Source of the DNA: Bacteroidota bacterium | Lineage (GTDB): Bacteria > Bacteroidota > Bacteroidia > Chitinophagales > Chitinophagaceae | NCBI GenBank assembly: GCA_947487525.1 | Contig: CANKWR010000001.1 | Span: 1-64,000 of the forward strand | Length of the DNA: 64,000 bases | Direction of reading: 5' to 3' | Shown here: positions 38,098-46,467 of the stretch, piece after piece | How positions within the stretch are numbered: the stretch's first letter is position 1 | Layout: each line of letters starts with the position of its first letter | The notes under the pieces: model-generated | Database searches by the model: none | Seen by the model: the letters and a program-made list of their open reading frames with translations, nothing else | What the model was told of the DNA's origin: nothing | Program-made: the position numbers and the translations under genes

Positions 38098-39768
38098 ATG
38101 GCAGAAGTTATATTAATGCCCCGCTTAAGCGATACCATGACCGAAGGTGTCATAGCGGCATGGCATAAGAAAGTGGGAGATACCGTTAAGAAAGGCGATT
38201 TATTGGCCGAGATTGAAACGGATAAAGCGACCATGGAATTAGAGAGTTATCAGGACGGGGTGCTTTTACATATTGGTACACCACGTGGCGGAAAATTACA
38301 AGTAAATGATTTGCTTGCCATTTTTGGTAAAGCAGGGGAAGATATCACTGCTTTGATTGCAGGTACAAAATCTGCGCCAGCTCCTACGGCGACAGCTGAA
38401 GCTCCAGTTACATCTAATTCGACGACGACTACTACCGCAACTTCTGTTGCAGCTGGCGTGGACTATACCAAAATGGAAGAAGTGGTTTTAATGCCTCGAT
38501 TAAGTGATACCATGACCGAAGGGGTGATTGCAGGATGGCAAAAGAAAGTAGGCGATACGGTAAAGAAAGGAGAAGTATTGGCAGATATTGAAACCGATAA
38601 AGCCACCATGGAATTAGAGTCGTACAAGGATGGTATTTTATTGTACCAGGGTGCACAAAAAGGAGATAAGATTTTAGTGAATGATTTATTATGCATTATT
38701 GGTCCAGAAGGAATGGACATTGATGCAATAGTCAAAGGAGTAAAAGCCGGCGGAGCAATAGTCGCTGCAACAGCTTCAACTTCTGCTCCCGCACCATCAG
38801 CATCCGCTCCATCAGCTCCTATAGCAGCTGCGCCAGTAGCTCAAGCGACTGCTGCTCCTGCACAAGTGGTAAATGAGGGTCGCATTTTTGCTTCTCCATT
38901 GGCAAAGAAAATAGCACAAGAAAAGGGCATTGATTTAAAATATGTGAAAGGAACCGGTGAAAACGGAAGAATTACTAGAACAGATTTAGAAGAATTTGCG
39001 AAAGCAAATGATGCAGGAGGAAGAATAAATACTACTGGTTATGCGCCAGGAACAATAACTAGTCTTGCATTAGCACCAATGGGTACGGTAAGTTTTGTGG
39101 ATACGCCTGTTTCACAAATGCGTAAAGTAATTGCTAAGCGTTTATGCGAAAGTTTATTTACTGCACCGCATTTTTACTTGACCATGAAAATTAATATGGA
39201 TGCTGCCATCAACGCACGTTTACTATTAAATGAAAATGCAACTACTAAAATTAGTTTTAATGACATGATTGTGAAAGCAACTGCATTGTCCTTAAAACAA
39301 CATCCAAAAGTAAATAGTAGTTGGATGGGTGATTTTATCAGAGAAAATCATCATGTAAATATTGGTATTGCAGTAGCAGTAGACGAAGGTTTATTAGTTC
39401 CTGTATTGCGATTTGCAGATAGCTTAAGCTTGTCACAAATTAGCGGCAACGTTAAAGAATTTGCAAAGAAAGCAAAAGATAAAAAATTACAACCAGCCGA
39501 TTGGGAAGGAAGCACTTTTACCATTTCTAACCTAGGCATGTTTGGCATTGATTCCTTTACAGCGATTATCAATCCTCCTGATGCATGTATACTAGCGGTA
39601 GGTGGAATTGCACAAGAGCCAATTGTGAAAGGCGGGGTGGTGGTTCCAGGTAATGTGATGAACGTTACTTTAAGTTGCGATCACCGTGTGGTGGATGGTG
39701 CAACAGGCGCTGCATTCTTACAAACTTTAAAGAGTTTATTAGAAGAGCCCCTTCGTATGTTGGCCTAG
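38098..39768 (+). CDS. Dihydrolipoamide acyltransferase (E2) with two lipoyl domains
   Basis: Core E2 of a 2-oxoacid dehydrogenase complex, most likely pyruvate dehydrogenase. It has 556 residues. Two lipoyl domains are present, with lipoylated lysines K43 and about K168, both in ETDKATMELESY. They are nearly identical to each other, suggesting recent duplication or gene conversion. Ala/Pro/Ser/Thr-rich linkers follow each. The E1/E3-binding domain is near 262-300 (FASPLAKKIAQEKGIDLKY), and the catalytic domain ends with SCDHRVVDGATGA (active-site His). E1 and E3 genes are not adjacent; the fused E1 at 14759 is likely for another substrate. Confidence 0.93.
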   Translation: MAEVILMPRLSDTMTEGVIAAWHKKVGDTVKKGDLLAEIETDKATMELESYQDGVLLHIGTPRGGKLQVNDLLAIFGKAGEDITALIAGTKSAPAPTATAEAPVTSNSTTTTTATSVAAGVDYTKMEEVVLMPRLSDTMTEGVIAGWQKKVGDTVKKGEVLADIETDKATMELESYKDGILLYQGAQKGDKILVNDLLCIIGPEGMDIDAIVKGVKAGGAIVAATASTSAPAPSASAPSAPIAAAPVAQATAAPAQVVNEGRIFASPLAKKIAQEKGIDLKYVKGTGENGRITRTDLEEFAKANDAGGRINTTGYAPGTITSLALAPMGTVSFVDTPVSQMRKVIAKRLCESLFTAPHFYLTMKINMDAAINARLLLNENATTKISFNDMIVKATALSLKQHPKVNSSWMGDFIRENHHVNIGIAVAVDEGLLVPVLRFADSLSLSQISGNVKEFAKKAKDKKLQPADWEGSTFTISNLGMFGIDSFTAIINPPDACILAVGGIAQEPIVKGGVVVPGNVMNVTLSCDHRVVDGATGAAFLQTLKSLLEEPLRMLA

Positions 39769-39804
39769 GATAGTAAAAGAGCCTTCAATATTAATATAAG
39801 CATA

Positions 39805-39837
39805 TTAAAAAGCCCCGAATGAGTCGGGGCTTTTTAA
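39805..39837. terminator. Strong terminator after the E2 gene
   Basis: The fourteen-bp perfect stem TTAAAAAGCCCCGA / TCGGGGCTTTTTAA with a five-nt loop lies between convergent genes and is suited to both strands. Confidence 0.85.
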
Positions 39838-39867
39838 TAACGCTATTTTTTTAAATTTCTTTTAGAA

Positions 39868-42282
39868 TTATAAATCAACATCACATCCAATAGGTGCGCC
39901 AGGTGGAATCACCACTGGTTTAGGCATACTTACTTTACCAGGTGATTCAAGTCTTCCTCTTGTATATTTATAATAATTGAGTAGGGTATTGTCTTTTTCA
40001 GTTTCAAACCATGCATCTATTTTTTTATTTAATTCCACAAAACGACCGTAACAAATGGATTTTACTTCAAAATTTGATTCATCGCTTTGATAAACAAGCA
40101 ATAACCAAGTAAGTACTTGTTGTTGTGTTTGTCTATGTATTGTCCCTTCTAATCCAGCAGGAGTAGGGCTGTACCAAGTTTTTTTCATTACGGCATCAAC
40201 GACATCATCAAAGCCAATGGTATTGGCCCTGGCTTTATTTTGAACTAAACGATTGGCTCTTTCTACATTAAAAATAAAACCTAATTCAAATTCAGTCAAT
40301 GCTTCTGCCGCGCTCAATGCATCAAAACTCATCCCAGTTCTTTTATTAAAAACCTCTCCTACGCCATAATACATTGGAGGACGTGGCGGTATTAATGATA
40401 TAATATTTTCAGGAATGGTAAGGGTGCTAGCGGACAAACAATTGACTGCAGCATCTAATGCTTTTTGTTGAATTGCATTAGGAAGAATTGTTGGTTTTGT
40501 TTGATTTTGATCACCGCGTACACTATAGCTGTAATTCATCCCACCAATTAATTTAGTAACTGCTTCTAATTGGTAACGATGATAGTTGTATAATGGCACC
40601 AAAACATCCTCTAATTTGCTTAGCGGAGTTCCATTTTTAACTGCGTCTTCCCCAAACTTGGACAATGCTTTGCTCCTTACTTGTAGTGTTTGTTGTAACC
40701 CTGCCACTGCGTCGGACTGATTGTCCCATAAATGAGCATAGGGGTGGAATCCGCTAGCTGCACGCGCATCGGCATCCGCAATAAACAACATGCCATTTTT
40801 TGAATTTTCTTCTAATAATTTTTTCAGTGCCATGTTTTCATCGGTACCTGAAGAGAAGTCCTGGTATCCATAAATAATGGCTCTTTTGTCCCATTCGCCA
40901 ATTTCATTGGTGTACACTCTTGAAAAATCAATCTCTCCTTTATTATTGACAAATACATTCGGGTGTGGATAGTCCATCACAGAAGCCCTGTTGTTATAAC
41001 TGGAAGCATAATTGTGTTGAAGTCCTAAAGTATGTCCTACCTCATGTGCTGCCAATTGTCTTAATCTTTGTAAGGCCGCCGTTCTCATTTGATCCGTTAC
41101 TGGTTTCCCATTTACAAAGGGGGAAAGCAAGGAGGTAAAAATTAAATAGTCTTGTCTAACTCTAAGAGAACCTAGTGTAACTTGGCCTTTGATAATTTCA
41201 CCAGTTCTTGGATCCGTAATGGTCATGCCATAACTCCAGCCCCTCGTTGAACGGTGTACCCAATTAATCATATTATAACGAATGTCCATTGGGTCTGCAC
41301 TGTCAGGAAGTATTTTAACTTGAAATGCATTTTTATATCCTGCAGCTTCATAAGCTTGATTCCACCAATTGGCACCTTCTAATAATGCAGAACGAATCGG
41401 TTCAGGCGTACCATTGTCTAAATAATAAACAATTGGTTTTACTGCTTCACTTATGGCTGCTGTTGGATCTTTTTTTTGTAAACGATGTCTATTGATGATC
41501 ATTTTTTCAATTGGCTCACTAAAATCACTTCCATAGTCAAAATAACTGGTACCAAAAAAGCCACTTCTAATATCATAGTTTCTTGTATGATAATTGGTGT
41601 CTGGTAATTCAACAAAACTATGGTGCATTCTTAGGGTGATTGCTTCAGTCGTAGGCGCTACTTCATTTATAAAACGTCCTGCATCCGCCCCTCCAACGAA
41701 AGTAAGGGTGGCTTCCATCTCCGTGTTCTTAGGAAAATTCTTGGTATTGGCAATGTAAATAGCTGAGCGTGCTTCGTTTAAGGTATAAGTGCCTTGTTTC
41801 ATTTTTCTAATTTTATCTGCCGCACCATGCGCGTCTCTTAATAAAAATGAAGTGGCGTCTACAAGCAAGGTATTATCGGCTTCCGCTTCTACATTAAAGC
41901 TAAATAGGATAGACTGAGCAAAGGATTCATTGACTGATTTTTGTTCTCTTGGGTCATTGGTGACTGCGCGAAAATCAAAATTGGGTTGAGTCATTAATAC
42001 TTTCTTTCCTACTCTTTGAAAATAAACAATACGGGAGCCTCCTATTTGACCTCTGTCAAGTCCAATGTCATTGGATCCAAGTCCAGCGGGTAAAGAGTTT
42101 ACATACAAAAAAGGGGTTTCAAGTTTATCAATGGCCATATATATTTTACCATTGCTTGCATCCCACCAGTAGTTAAAAAAACCTTTATGGTATTCCAAGG
42201 TTTTTGTTTTTTCGAAAATGTTATTGGTTTGGGCAAAAAGCACCATTGGACTCAATAAAATAGCGAATAATATTTTTCTCAT
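39868..42282 (-). CDS. Exported zinc metalloprotease (DUF5117/DUF5118 type)
   Basis: Predicted secreted metalloprotease of 804 residues with a signal peptide (MRKILFAILLSPMVLFAQ). The zinc motif is AAHEVGHTLGLQHNYASS near 398-415, an extended metzincin-like HExGHxxGxxHN. A following Met-containing turn (ASVMDYPHPNVF) fits the metzincin Met-turn. The N-terminal part (about 30-200) and the long C-terminal part are as in the conserved Bacteroidota group annotated with DUF5117, DUF5118 and DUF4953. No type IX sorting domain is obvious. Substrate unknown. The upstream neighbour is the Lys/Ala-rich protein. Confidence 0.88.
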   Translation of the reverse strand: MRKILFAILLSPMVLFAQTNNIFEKTKTLEYHKGFFNYWWDASNGKIYMAIDKLETPFLYVNSLPAGLGSNDIGLDRGQIGGSRIVYFQRVGKKVLMTQPNFDFRAVTNDPREQKSVNESFAQSILFSFNVEAEADNTLLVDATSFLLRDAHGAADKIRKMKQGTYTLNEARSAIYIANTKNFPKNTEMEATLTFVGGADAGRFINEVAPTTEAITLRMHHSFVELPDTNYHTRNYDIRSGFFGTSYFDYGSDFSEPIEKMIINRHRLQKKDPTAAISEAVKPIVYYLDNGTPEPIRSALLEGANWWNQAYEAAGYKNAFQVKILPDSADPMDIRYNMINWVHRSTRGWSYGMTITDPRTGEIIKGQVTLGSLRVRQDYLIFTSLLSPFVNGKPVTDQMRTAALQRLRQLAAHEVGHTLGLQHNYASSYNNRASVMDYPHPNVFVNNKGEIDFSRVYTNEIGEWDKRAIIYGYQDFSSGTDENMALKKLLEENSKNGMLFIADADARAASGFHPYAHLWDNQSDAVAGLQQTLQVRSKALSKFGEDAVKNGTPLSKLEDVLVPLYNYHRYQLEAVTKLIGGMNYSYSVRGDQNQTKPTILPNAIQQKALDAAVNCLSASTLTIPENIISLIPPRPPMYYGVGEVFNKRTGMSFDALSAAEALTEFELGFIFNVERANRLVQNKARANTIGFDDVVDAVMKKTWYSPTPAGLEGTIHRQTQQQVLTWLLLVYQSDESNFEVKSICYGRFVELNKKIDAWFETEKDNTLLNYYKYTRGRLESPGKVSMPKPVVIPPGAPIGCDVDL

Positions 42283-42306
42283 ACTTAAGCGTTTGTATAA
42301 AAATAA

Positions 42307-42334
42307 AAAATCCCGCTCTAATTGGCGGGATTTT
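42307..42334 (-). terminator. Terminator after the histone-like gene
   Basis: The ten-bp stem AAAATCCCGC / GCGGGATTTT with an eight-nt loop lies 16 nt beyond the stop codon of the Lys/Ala-rich gene and before the metalloprotease. Confidence 0.7.
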
Positions 42335-42350
42335 ATGATAAGTGTTTAAA

Positions 42351-42920
42351 CTAGGTAGTTGGATTATGGTCGGTAGTTGTTTCCGCAAACAATGTTTGAG
42401 GGGTAGCTACTACTGCTACTGCTACAGGAGCGGGTGCAGGGGCTGCTACTTTTTTAGCTGCTTTCTTTTTAGTGGCAGGTTTTTTTGCAACTACTTTTTT
42501 CGCAACTGGTTTCTTAGCTACTACTTTTTTAGTTGTTTTCTTTGCTGCTTTTTTAGGAGCTGCCTTCTTCACTACTTTCTTTGTTGCTTTTTTAGCTGTT
42601 TTCTTTTTAGCGGCAGGTTTTTTTGCAACTACTTTTTTCGCAACTGGTTTCTTAGCTACTACTTTTTTAGTTGTTTTCTTTGCTGCTTTTTTAGGAGCTG
42701 CCTTCTTCACTACTTTCTTTGTTGCTTTTTTTGCTGTTTTCTTTTTAGCGGCAGGTTTTTTTGCAACTACTTTTTTCGCAACTGGTTTTTTAGCTACTAC
42801 TTTTTTAGTTGTTTTCTTTGCTGCTTTTTTAGGAGCTGCCTTCTTCACTACTTTCTTTGTTGCTTTTTTTGCTACTGCTTTTTTAGCTAGAGCTGCTTTT
42901 TTCTTGCTTGACTTTGCCAT
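42351..42920 (-). CDS. Histone H1-like Lys/Ala-rich repeat protein
   Basis: A 189-residue, strongly basic protein made almost entirely of Lys, Ala, Val, Thr and Pro, probably a DNA- or RNA-binding nucleoid protein like Hc1/AlgP-type H1 mimics. Nearly three copies of a 46-residue unit ([20 protein letters not shown] and onward, rich in VAKKPVAKK) follow the N-terminus [17 protein letters not shown]. The C-terminus is different: an Ala/Pro/Val stretch ([16 protein letters not shown]), then an acidic-to-polar end. The repeats show that the coding frame is the minus strand: plus-strand mirror ORFs are Phe/Leu/Cys-rich nonsense. DNA binding is inference from composition. Confidence 0.85.
   Translation of the reverse strand: MAKSSKKKAALAKKAVAKKATKKVVKKAAPKKAAKKTTKKVVAKKPVAKKVVAKKPAAKKKTAKKATKKVVKKAAPKKAAKKTTKKVVAKKPVAKKVVAKKPAAKKKTAKKATKKVVKKAAPKKAAKKTTKKVVAKKPVAKKVVAKKPATKKKAAKKVAAPAPAPVAVAVVATPQTLFAETTTDHNPTT
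42474..42887 (-). repeat. Three tandem 138-bp coding repeats in the histone-like gene
   Basis: The landmark TTCTTCACTACTTTCTTTG recurs at 42565, 42703 and 42841, exactly 138 nt apart (46 codons). The copies are almost identical at nucleotide level, with differences such as AGTGGCAGG versus AGCGGCAGG, which points to recent expansion and a likely variable copy number. Confidence 0.92.
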
Positions 42921-43011
42921 GGAGGTTATTTTAATTTAGTTGGTAATAAAATTTTTATAAAATTACATTGTTTTATTTACACAAAAAAAAAAAAATTTAT
43001 TTTTTTAGTGG

Positions 43012-43019
43012 TAGCTTTG
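43012..43019 (+). promoter_or_regulatory. -7 box directly before the CoA-binding protein gene
   Basis: TAGCTTTG matches TAnnTTTG exactly and ends 4 nt before ATG 43024, preceded by an A/T-only stretch. A leaderless mRNA is likely. Confidence 0.45.
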
Positions 43020-43023
43020 TAGC

Positions 43024-43389
43024 ATGCAAACACCTACCACATTAGTTTTGGGCGCTTCGCCGAATCCAGAACGTTATAGTTTTTTAGCCACGAACTTATT
43101 AAAAGAAAAAGGGTATACTGTTTATCCTTTTGGAATAAAAAAAGGCCAAATTGGTGATTTGACAATTATCAATGAATGGCCGAATCAGGGTGCTATTGAT
43201 ACGGTTACTTTATACGTTGGTCCCGATGGCCAAGCGGAATACTATCAAGCGATCCTGGAACTTGCTCCGAGGCGTATTATTTTTAATCCCGGCACGGAAA
43301 ATCCTATTTTAAAGTCAATGGCAACCGAAAAAGGGATGGAGACCATCGAAGCATGTACTTTAGTGATGCTCAAAACGGGTCAATACTAA
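43024..43389 (+). CDS. CoA-binding domain protein (YccU-like)
   Basis: Small Rossmann-fold protein of 121 residues of the CoA-binding family (YccU type). The N-terminal segment TLVLGASPNPERYSFLATN (residues 6-24) is the nucleotide-binding start, followed by LLKEKGYTVYPFGIKKGQIG, and IFNPGTENP near 91 is typical. Relatives lack the catalytic domains of succinyl-CoA ligase and their physiological role is unknown. It ends 18 nt from the convergent yifB stop codon, with no hairpin between. Confidence 0.85.
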   Translation: MQTPTTLVLGASPNPERYSFLATNLLKEKGYTVYPFGIKKGQIGDLTIINEWPNQGAIDTVTLYVGPDGQAEYYQAILELAPRRIIFNPGTENPILKSMATEKGMETIEACTLVMLKTGQY

Positions 43390-43407
43390 TCGATTCATTA
43401 AAATCAG

Positions 43408-44961
43408 CTATTCTTTTAAACTTCCCCAACTTGAACGGTCTAAACATCGATATTGGATTGCTTCGCTGATATGATTGGGTAAAATAGGGTCACTATTGTC
43501 TAAATCGGCAATGGTTCGAGCTACTTTGATGATTCGGTCATAGGACCTGACGCTTAATTGAAACTTTTCCATGGCTTTTTGTAGTAATTGCGCACCAACG
43601 GTTTCTATAGGGCAATACTTATTTAACTGCACCCGATTCATTTGTGCATTGGTATGTCCTAAATGATCCTCTTTGAAACGATTGCTTTGTATTGTTCGAG
43701 CATTCAATACCTTATTGGCAATTTCATGCGAAGTGATTTCGGTATTGGATGCCGTTAAACTAGTATAATTCAAAGGGGCAACCTCAATATGAAGGTCAAT
43801 GCGATCGAGCAGGGGCCCTGAAATTTTATGTACATATTTTTGGATAGAACTAGCACTGCAGGTACAATCCTTTTGCGGATGGTTATAATAACCGCAGGGA
43901 CAGGGGTTCATAGAAGCGATCAAAATGAATGATGCAGGAAATAGTACATTCATTTTAGCCCTGGATATATGAACAATTCCTTCTTCCATCGGTTGTCGAA
44001 GTACTTCAATTACGTTTCGTTTGAACTCGGGAAGTTCGTCTAAAAACAATACGCCATTATGGGCCAATGATATTTCACCTGGTTGTGGATGGCTGCCTCC
44101 TCCAATCATCGCAATATTTGAAATAGTGTGGTGCGGTTGTCTAAATGGGCGATTAAATCGAAGTGCTTTTGAAATGGGCGTTTTATGGCTGATGCTATAA
44201 ACCTGGGTGGTATCTATCGCTTCTTGGATGTTTAAAGGAGGTAATATGGATACAATACTTTTAGCAAGCATGGTTTTGCCAGCACCGGGTGGGCCAATCA
44301 TAATTAAATTATGTCCCCCTGCACTGGCAATTTCTAAAGCCCTTTTGCAATGAGACTGTCCCTTGATGTCTTCTAATTTTGGTAGTTGTTGTTCCCTATT
44401 GTTGAAGCTTGTACTTGGATGGTTAACCTCCTTAGGGGCAGGGATCCCTTCTCCTGTTTTTAAAAAATGAACTACTTCTTTTAATTGACTAAAACCATAA
44501 ATGGCAATCCCTTCAATGATGGCCGCTTCCTCTACATTTTCAATTGGCAATAAAAGTGCTTTTAATCCAGCTGATTTGGCTTTCATGGCCATTGCCAATG
44601 CACCATGAATGGGGTAGAGTGAGCCATCCAGTCCAAGTTCCCCCATCATTAGGAATTGATGTAATGGAATAAAAGCGTTTAATTGTTCCGATGCAGCAAT
44701 CAGGCCAATCGCTATGGGTAAATCAAAAGCCGCCCCTGTTTTTTTAAGATCAGCAGGGGAGAGATTCACCAATATTTTAGTTCTTGGCATATGGAATCCA
44801 TTTGCTTTTAAGGCACTTTCTGTTCGATCTAAACTTTCTTTGATGGAATTGTCAGGAAGACCAACGATGCTATAGCCCTGTCCCATACTCACGTTTATTT
44901 CAATGGTAATAAGGATCGCATCGATGCCCAAAAGAGCACTTCCTTTTAATTTAATAAGCAT
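43408..44961 (-). CDS. YifB family Mg chelatase-like AAA+ ATPase (ComM-like)
   Basis: AAA+ ATPase of 517 residues. The ComM branch is a hexameric helicase that promotes branch migration in natural transformation; many YifB proteins have no shown role. The N-terminal Lon-protease-like ChlI domain covers about 1-170 (YSIVGLPDNSIKESLDR, LSPADLKKTGAAFDLPIA). The P-loop is IGPPGAGKTMLAKS near 217, Walker B is LFLDELPEF near 300, and a zinc-like CxCGxxxxxxxxCxC motif is in NPCPCGYYNHPQKDCTCS near 360. ATG 44961 starts the domain properly; an extension to 44991 is unlikely. Confidence 0.92.
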   Translation of the reverse strand: MLIKLKGSALLGIDAILITIEINVSMGQGYSIVGLPDNSIKESLDRTESALKANGFHMPRTKILVNLSPADLKKTGAAFDLPIAIGLIAASEQLNAFIPLHQFLMMGELGLDGSLYPIHGALAMAMKAKSAGLKALLLPIENVEEAAIIEGIAIYGFSQLKEVVHFLKTGEGIPAPKEVNHPSTSFNNREQQLPKLEDIKGQSHCKRALEIASAGGHNLIMIGPPGAGKTMLAKSIVSILPPLNIQEAIDTTQVYSISHKTPISKALRFNRPFRQPHHTISNIAMIGGGSHPQPGEISLAHNGVLFLDELPEFKRNVIEVLRQPMEEGIVHISRAKMNVLFPASFILIASMNPCPCGYYNHPQKDCTCSASSIQKYVHKISGPLLDRIDLHIEVAPLNYTSLTASNTEITSHEIANKVLNARTIQSNRFKEDHLGHTNAQMNRVQLNKYCPIETVGAQLLQKAMEKFQLSVRSYDRIIKVARTIADLDNSDPILPNHISEAIQYRCLDRSSWGSLKE

Positions 44962-45103
44962 ATTCTTTTGCCCATAAAATAAGATGATCACTCAATGGCA
45001 AATTGCGTATTTATACTTTACTTAGTAATAACAATGTAATGGGCAGAGAAGTAGGTGCACTGCAAAAATTTACCAAAGAAAATGGGTAGCAAAATAGATT
45101 TGG

Positions 45104-46417
45104 TTAGAGGGCATCCAATAATTGCACAACCCCTTCTCTTTCTAATATAAGGTAACCAATACGATCCTGGCTAATCCCTGGACTCAATTGGTATTGAAAA
45201 TGCAATTCCTTATCCTTGACCTGGGTTTCAAAAAAACTAAATTGAATATTTTTGTGTTGGTGTAAGTGTTCACTTATTTCATATAAGTGGGTAGAAAGAA
45301 TATAGATGCTGGTTGTTAGCTTTTGTAAACCCTCAATGACTTTGGTACTACATTTCATCGCATCTAAAATATTGGTCCCTTTGAATAATTCATCAATGAG
45401 TACGCAATTTTTTTTGCCGTCGTTAATTTTAAGTACGGTATTTTTTATTCTTTGCACTTCATTGAAAAAATAACTTTCCCCTTCAACCACATAGTCCGCA
45501 ATGTTTAAATTGGTAATATGTCCATCCATCACCGTCAGCGTTATTTTTTTTGCAGGTGCACCCATACCAATATGCGACAAGTAAACGACAATGCCCATGG
45601 TTTTGATAAAAGTGCTTTTGCCTGCCATATTGGCCCCGGTAAGGAATAAAAAATTTTTTTCCGGGGAAAGGGTAAGGTCATTCCCAATGGCATTGTTTAC
45701 CAAAGGGTGTTTGGCATTTTCCACTTCCAAGTAGGGCTTAGTATCATTTATCCAATGGGGAAATTGAAATTGATATTGCTGATGGGCTTTTGCTAAGCTA
45801 TACAAAGCGTCTATTTCATAAAAATACGCTAGTAAGGCTTTGGTATTGTGCTTGTATCGGTATAAAAAGAAATGGCCTAATTGTAAAATTTCCTGCGGGC
45901 TGGTTATTTTTTGTTTTTGTTTAAGGTGATCCAACTCCTCATTTTGTAAAAGTGAACCTATGTTTTTGACCAAGCCTTCCATTACGGGATTCTTTTTTTC
46001 TTTTTCAAACAACAAGGTCCATTGATGTAAATCCTGTATTAATAGCACCAAATGCTCAACTGAATATTTGATTAATGAGTAGTCGGCCTTTTCCCAAAAT
46101 TGATACCAATAGGCACCTGGTATACTTATTTGTGTAGGGATTGTTTTAAAACTGGTTTCAAAAAACTTTTCAATAATTAAGCAGGTCCCATTGGAGGTTT
46201 TCATTAACTCCATTTGCTCTAATTGAAGCAAAATTAATTTTAATGCTTCTTGTCTTTCTTCAATTTTAGCTTGTTCGCTTAAAGGATTTTGAAGGTATTG
46301 GTTTAAATAGAGTTGACCTCCATTGGATTTGCAGAAATTCAAATGACTAGCAAGCCCAATTTGGCCTTCATTGTCAAATAAGCCCAAATCCTGCAGTGTA
46401 ATTTTGTCAACTTGCAT
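45104..46417 (-). CDS. MutS-like ATPase domain protein, short form
   Basis: Protein of 437 residues with the C-terminal clamp/lever and ATPase domains of the MutS family but no mismatch-recognition domain. Walker A is LTGANMAGKSTFIKT near 262, Walker B is NCVLIDELFKGTN near 340, and the conserved His of the family is in ILSTHLYEI near 376. It lacks MutS2's Smr nuclease domain. A true mismatch-repair role is therefore unlikely; similar short MutS-related ATPases occur in Bacteroidota with unknown function. AGAAGG just before the ATG is one of few Shine-Dalgarno-like sequences here. It is 50 nt downstream of pyrC in the same direction. Confidence 0.88.
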   Translation of the reverse strand: MQVDKITLQDLGLFDNEGQIGLASHLNFCKSNGGQLYLNQYLQNPLSEQAKIEERQEALKLILLQLEQMELMKTSNGTCLIIEKFFETSFKTIPTQISIPGAYWYQFWEKADYSLIKYSVEHLVLLIQDLHQWTLLFEKEKKNPVMEGLVKNIGSLLQNEELDHLKQKQKITSPQEILQLGHFFLYRYKHNTKALLAYFYEIDALYSLAKAHQQYQFQFPHWINDTKPYLEVENAKHPLVNNAIGNDLTLSPEKNFLFLTGANMAGKSTFIKTMGIVVYLSHIGMGAPAKKITLTVMDGHITNLNIADYVVEGESYFFNEVQRIKNTVLKINDGKKNCVLIDELFKGTNILDAMKCSTKVIEGLQKLTTSIYILSTHLYEISEHLHQHKNIQFSFFETQVKDKELHFQYQLSPGISQDRIGYLILEREGVVQLLDAL

Positions 46418-46467
46418 CCTTCTTTATATTAATGAGTTTGCCCTATGATTAAAGAATGAAACTAGGA

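Noticed and set aside
42342-42939. Long plus-strand open frames rich in Phe, Leu and Cys over the histone-like gene
   Set aside because: They are mirror frames created by the Lys/Ala repeat codons on the minus strand; composition and lack of any domain make them implausible.
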